Positions 61,603-64,000 of a stretch of DNA of 64,000 bases are shown here, piece after piece. Below the pieces are notes generated by a model. That model did not search any database. It was given only the letters and a program-made list of their open reading frames with translations, and had not been told where the DNA came from. Position numbers and translations under genes: made by a program. The DNA comes from Paraphysomonas bandaiensis (lineage: Eukaryota > Chrysophyceae): contig CBFFRP010000357.1 in assembly GCA_965644295.1 (NCBI GenBank), positions 1 through 64,000 of the forward strand, written 5' to 3'. Within the stretch, counting starts at the first letter, position 1. Every line of letters begins with the position of its first letter.

Positions 61603-62505
61603 ATGTCGGCATCTCTCTATCAAACTATATATACATCTTTCCAATCAAATCCTCAACTCTTCTTCACTCTTTGTGTATGTGTCAGTCACACTCTGCCTGT
61701 ATTACTGCATCAGTTGTTCCTCTCGTTCATAAGATACTTCCATCTGTTCAATGAGTGTGCTATCCAGCCAGGAAAGAGTCCTTCATATGCATTAGTCTCT
61801 CAATGTATAATCAATTCTATTTTAAATCATTTTATTGTCATTCCAATCTTCATATGGCTGACATATCCGTTACTGTCTGATGTCCTTCTCATGTCACCAG
61901 AAACACTCCCGAATACATCAACAATCATATGGCACTTAATAGTTTGTATGCTACTGGAAGATTTCACGTTTTATTGGTCTCATAGGACACTGCACCATCC
62001 ACTTCTATATAAGAGAATCCATAAGAAGGTACTCCGCAGTTGCCGTTCAGGGCGAATGTCTTGTATCTTGTATCGATATTGCAAGTCATCTTCATTACCT
62101 ATTATACGCATTTTATACGTATTTACCTGACAGCTCTATTTGTAGCACCACGAGTTTAAAGTCTTGCATGGTGTGAGTTTGGCGGCAGAATACACCCACC
62201 CAATAGAGAGTCTACTCGGAAATATAATCCCTGTATTGGCAGGTCCACTGCTGCTGGGAAGCCATCTGTATACATTTTCCTTGTGGCTTTTCTTGAGGAT
62301 GTGGAAAGCATGTGACGCACACTGTGGTTATGCATTTAAGTGGTCACCTTTCGGCTTGTGCTTTCCTCTAAATGCTGCAGTTCGACATGATTTTCATCAC
62401 GAAACTGGGCTGGGGTCATATGGGTCTTTTTTCATTTTTTGGGACACACTATGTGGGACTGATGCTGATTATTTACAGAGACAAGCAAAGATTAAAGCTT
62501 CATGA
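61603..62505 (+). CDS. Fatty acid hydroxylase / sterol desaturase family membrane enzyme
   Basis: Two exons, 61603-62028 and 62146-62505, 261 residues. Members are di-iron oxygenases of the ER, such as C4-methylsterol oxidase and sterol C5-desaturase. The three histidine boxes are visible: HRTLHH at residue 127, HKKHHEFK spanning the splice junction near 140-146, and HDFHH near 223. EYTHPIES after box 2 and the Trp-rich WKACDAHCGY segment before box 3 match the C4-methylsterol oxidase branch best. Several hydrophobic segments (HLFNE upstream, IVIPIFIWLTYPLL, VLAGPLLLGSHLYTFSLWLF) would span the membrane. ATG 61603 is chosen; an upstream ATG at 61579 in frame is possible. The start is only about 60 bp from the microsatellite at 61355-61544. 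Confidence 0.88.
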
Positions 62506-62966
62506 TTTATGCAGTATGCCACAAAAAATAAATCTGTATTCCTGAATTGAAAGAGCAGACGGTAAATATACAAAATTACCTAATGTAAATTGAGTAACAA
62601 CAGAAATATGGTCGGTATAAATATAAGAAGCACTGCTCTATTGATATGTTATTTACGATATTTTGATTTTTTCCATGTATGCAGTGGAGTTTCTAGCAGG
62701 TAACTTCACATTAGCGATTAGCGCAAGTAATAGTACTAATTTGCAATGTTGAGTACTTATCGAAAGCTTAGAACAGTATGGCTTGTAGCTTGTAGTAATG
62801 CAATACACTTTACAAAATTCAAGTAGTCGTTTCTATTCCATAACTATTGTTATTATTGAAAAAGGTGAGTTTCGTTTCATGTTGTCACATTTCTTTTTCG
62901 TTAGAATGTCACCAGTCTCCAGTACAAATTTTTAGTACTGGTATGAAGTATTCGATCACTCTAAAA
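62506..62966. other. Intergenic, no gene seen
   Basis: AT-rich DNA holding the probable 3' end of the hydroxylase gene (AATAAA near 62526). No coding sequence recognised. Confidence 0.5.
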
Positions 62967-64000
62967 CAGGGATAGGGAACAATATATTGCAATATATTGT
63001 AAAATATATTGATTGGTGGACTGGTCAAATATTCCATCAATAGTGTTTCTGTTAATAGAGCTCACAATACTATTGCAATATATTGCAATCAATATTATGA
63101 TAGTCATATAAGAGAAGATCCTCAACTGTATGGTGCAAAATATACGCCTCTGTATACAAATATCCGGAAAATAAGAAAAAAAGCCTATTTTTGATGTTAT
63201 TTTCTATTTTTTATGTATCGCCAGCTCAAACAGCACTCTACACCTCTCCACATGTATGTACAGTACTTCTCTTAATATAGTATATATATCCTATAGTGAC
63301 AAGAAGAGACAACTGAATGATGAGTGCATACAAGAGTAGGGACATTTACCGCTGTTTTTGGAGTCCGGTCGAAGGTGTCCCGAACAAACACGAGTGTAAA
63401 ATCTGCGGACGTAAACGACAACAGAATATTCGGAATGGATACAACAATCTAAAGGATCACACTTTCTCTCATGATGTGTGGGAGGAGACATTGAAGAGGT
63501 ATTTACGGGCTGTCTGCACCAATGGTCCCATGGATGCTTTTGTTCTGCAGCCTTCAGACAAGGCGAAAACAATTTATGAGTGGGTGGAGTGGATTGTCGA
63601 GGAAAATCTTCCATTAAATTTCTGTGAGAAGAAATTAACTAGAAATAAGACTTCTTTGGGTAAGATAACTACAAAAACACTGAAAAAATATATGAGACTG
63701 TTGGAACTGAAGCTACGTGATATGATTAAAGATGCGTATAAAAGATCATGTATTAAAAATTGAAGACTTACCGCTTGCAGTTACTGATATGATTCCTACT
63801 CCTCGACAGAATACCGAAATAATCGCCCTTGTAGACGACCTGAGGAAGTTTGAAAGCGTCTCGAAATTGCTTCAAACTGGAGGATCAAGTCAAGTGAATC
63901 TTTATGAATGCCGGAACATATTTGATGGCTTATTGAGGGACTTTAGGCCAAAGTATCCACTATCTGCTTTACAGAAAAACAGTCCCATTGTTAATGATCC
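62967..64000 (+). mobile_element. hAT element (family B), left end and body, cut by window end
   Basis: It begins CAGGGATAGGGAACAATATA with internal inverted ATTGCAATATATTG copies, as at 17268. An hAT transposase frame follows from 63317. The right end lies beyond the window. Confidence 0.75.
63317..64000 (+). pseudogene. hAT transposase with BED zinc finger, frameshifted and internally shortened, partial
   Basis: The open frame 63317-63763 encodes a BED-type finger (CKICGRKR, then LKDHTFSH), a FSHDVWEETLKRYLR helix region and the hAT phrase GKITTKTLKKYMRLLELK. At 63757-63761 a run of five A shifts the frame: removing the effect, reading continues as IEDLPLAVTDMI and then NTEIIALVDDLRKFESVSK and LYECRNIFDGLLRDFRPKY to the window edge. 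The usual catalytic segment between these parts is absent, so the protein lost its core. A homopolymer sequencing error could explain the frameshift but not the deletion. Confidence 0.75.

Overview
This window is nuclear DNA from a microbial eukaryote. The genes carry many short GT-AG introns (about 50-145 nt) whose exons rejoin in frame, the intergenic DNA is AT-rich and full of four-base microsatellites, and there are decayed hAT-type DNA transposons and degenerate tyrosine-recombinase-like elements. The gene set is typical of a flagellated protist: a p25-alpha (TPPP) protein, KLHDC4, MMACHC, a mitochondrial phosphate carrier, a GT10 fucosyltransferase, a membrane aspartyl protease, and a secreted EGF plus peptidase-S74-chaperone protein. 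A stramenopile, alveolate or rhizarian is plausible, but the species cannot be fixed from sequence alone. I saw no rRNA, tRNA or CRISPR array.

Layout. Positions 1-7031 hold three head-to-tail, nearly identical 2,267-bp units plus the start of a fourth. Each unit carries a wrecked recombinase-like reading frame and a cluster of nested palindromes. A 115-bp inverted duplication and a small, probably mitochondrial, protein gene follow (7.0-7.6 kb). After a TATG microsatellite comes a very large scaffold gene with PDZ, IQ, C2-like and PH modules (9.3-16.0 kb). A transposon-rich stretch (16.4-19.5 kb) contains a complete but dead hAT copy with target duplication. A class-3 lipase fused to a P-loop GTPase (20.2-24.3 kb) is bracketed by a distant inverted repeat.

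From 25.7 to 62.5 kb there are ordinary protein genes, several as divergent pairs sharing 0.4-0.8 kb between starts: a four-TM protein, KLHDC4-like kelch (-), acetoacetate-decarboxylase-like (+), MMACHC-like (-), an HTH protein with CENP-B-like features (+), GT10 fucosyltransferase (-), a small single-TM protein (+), mitochondrial phosphate carrier (-), double p25-alpha protein (+), an unknown repeat-bearing protein (-), the giant EGF/S74 protein (-), aspartyl protease (+), and a sterol desaturase/fatty acid hydroxylase family protein (+). A diverged, inverted copy of the 5' repeat lies at 60.4-61.36 kb, and the window ends inside another hAT element.

Functional links: the genes do not form one pathway. 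The scaffold, p25-alpha and tetraspan proteins suggest cytoskeletal and membrane roles. The S74 protein, aspartyl protease and fucosyltransferase belong to the secretory route. The mitochondrial carrier and the 7.2-kb protein are probably organellar. Exon models were worked out by hand from splice motifs and reading-frame continuity.
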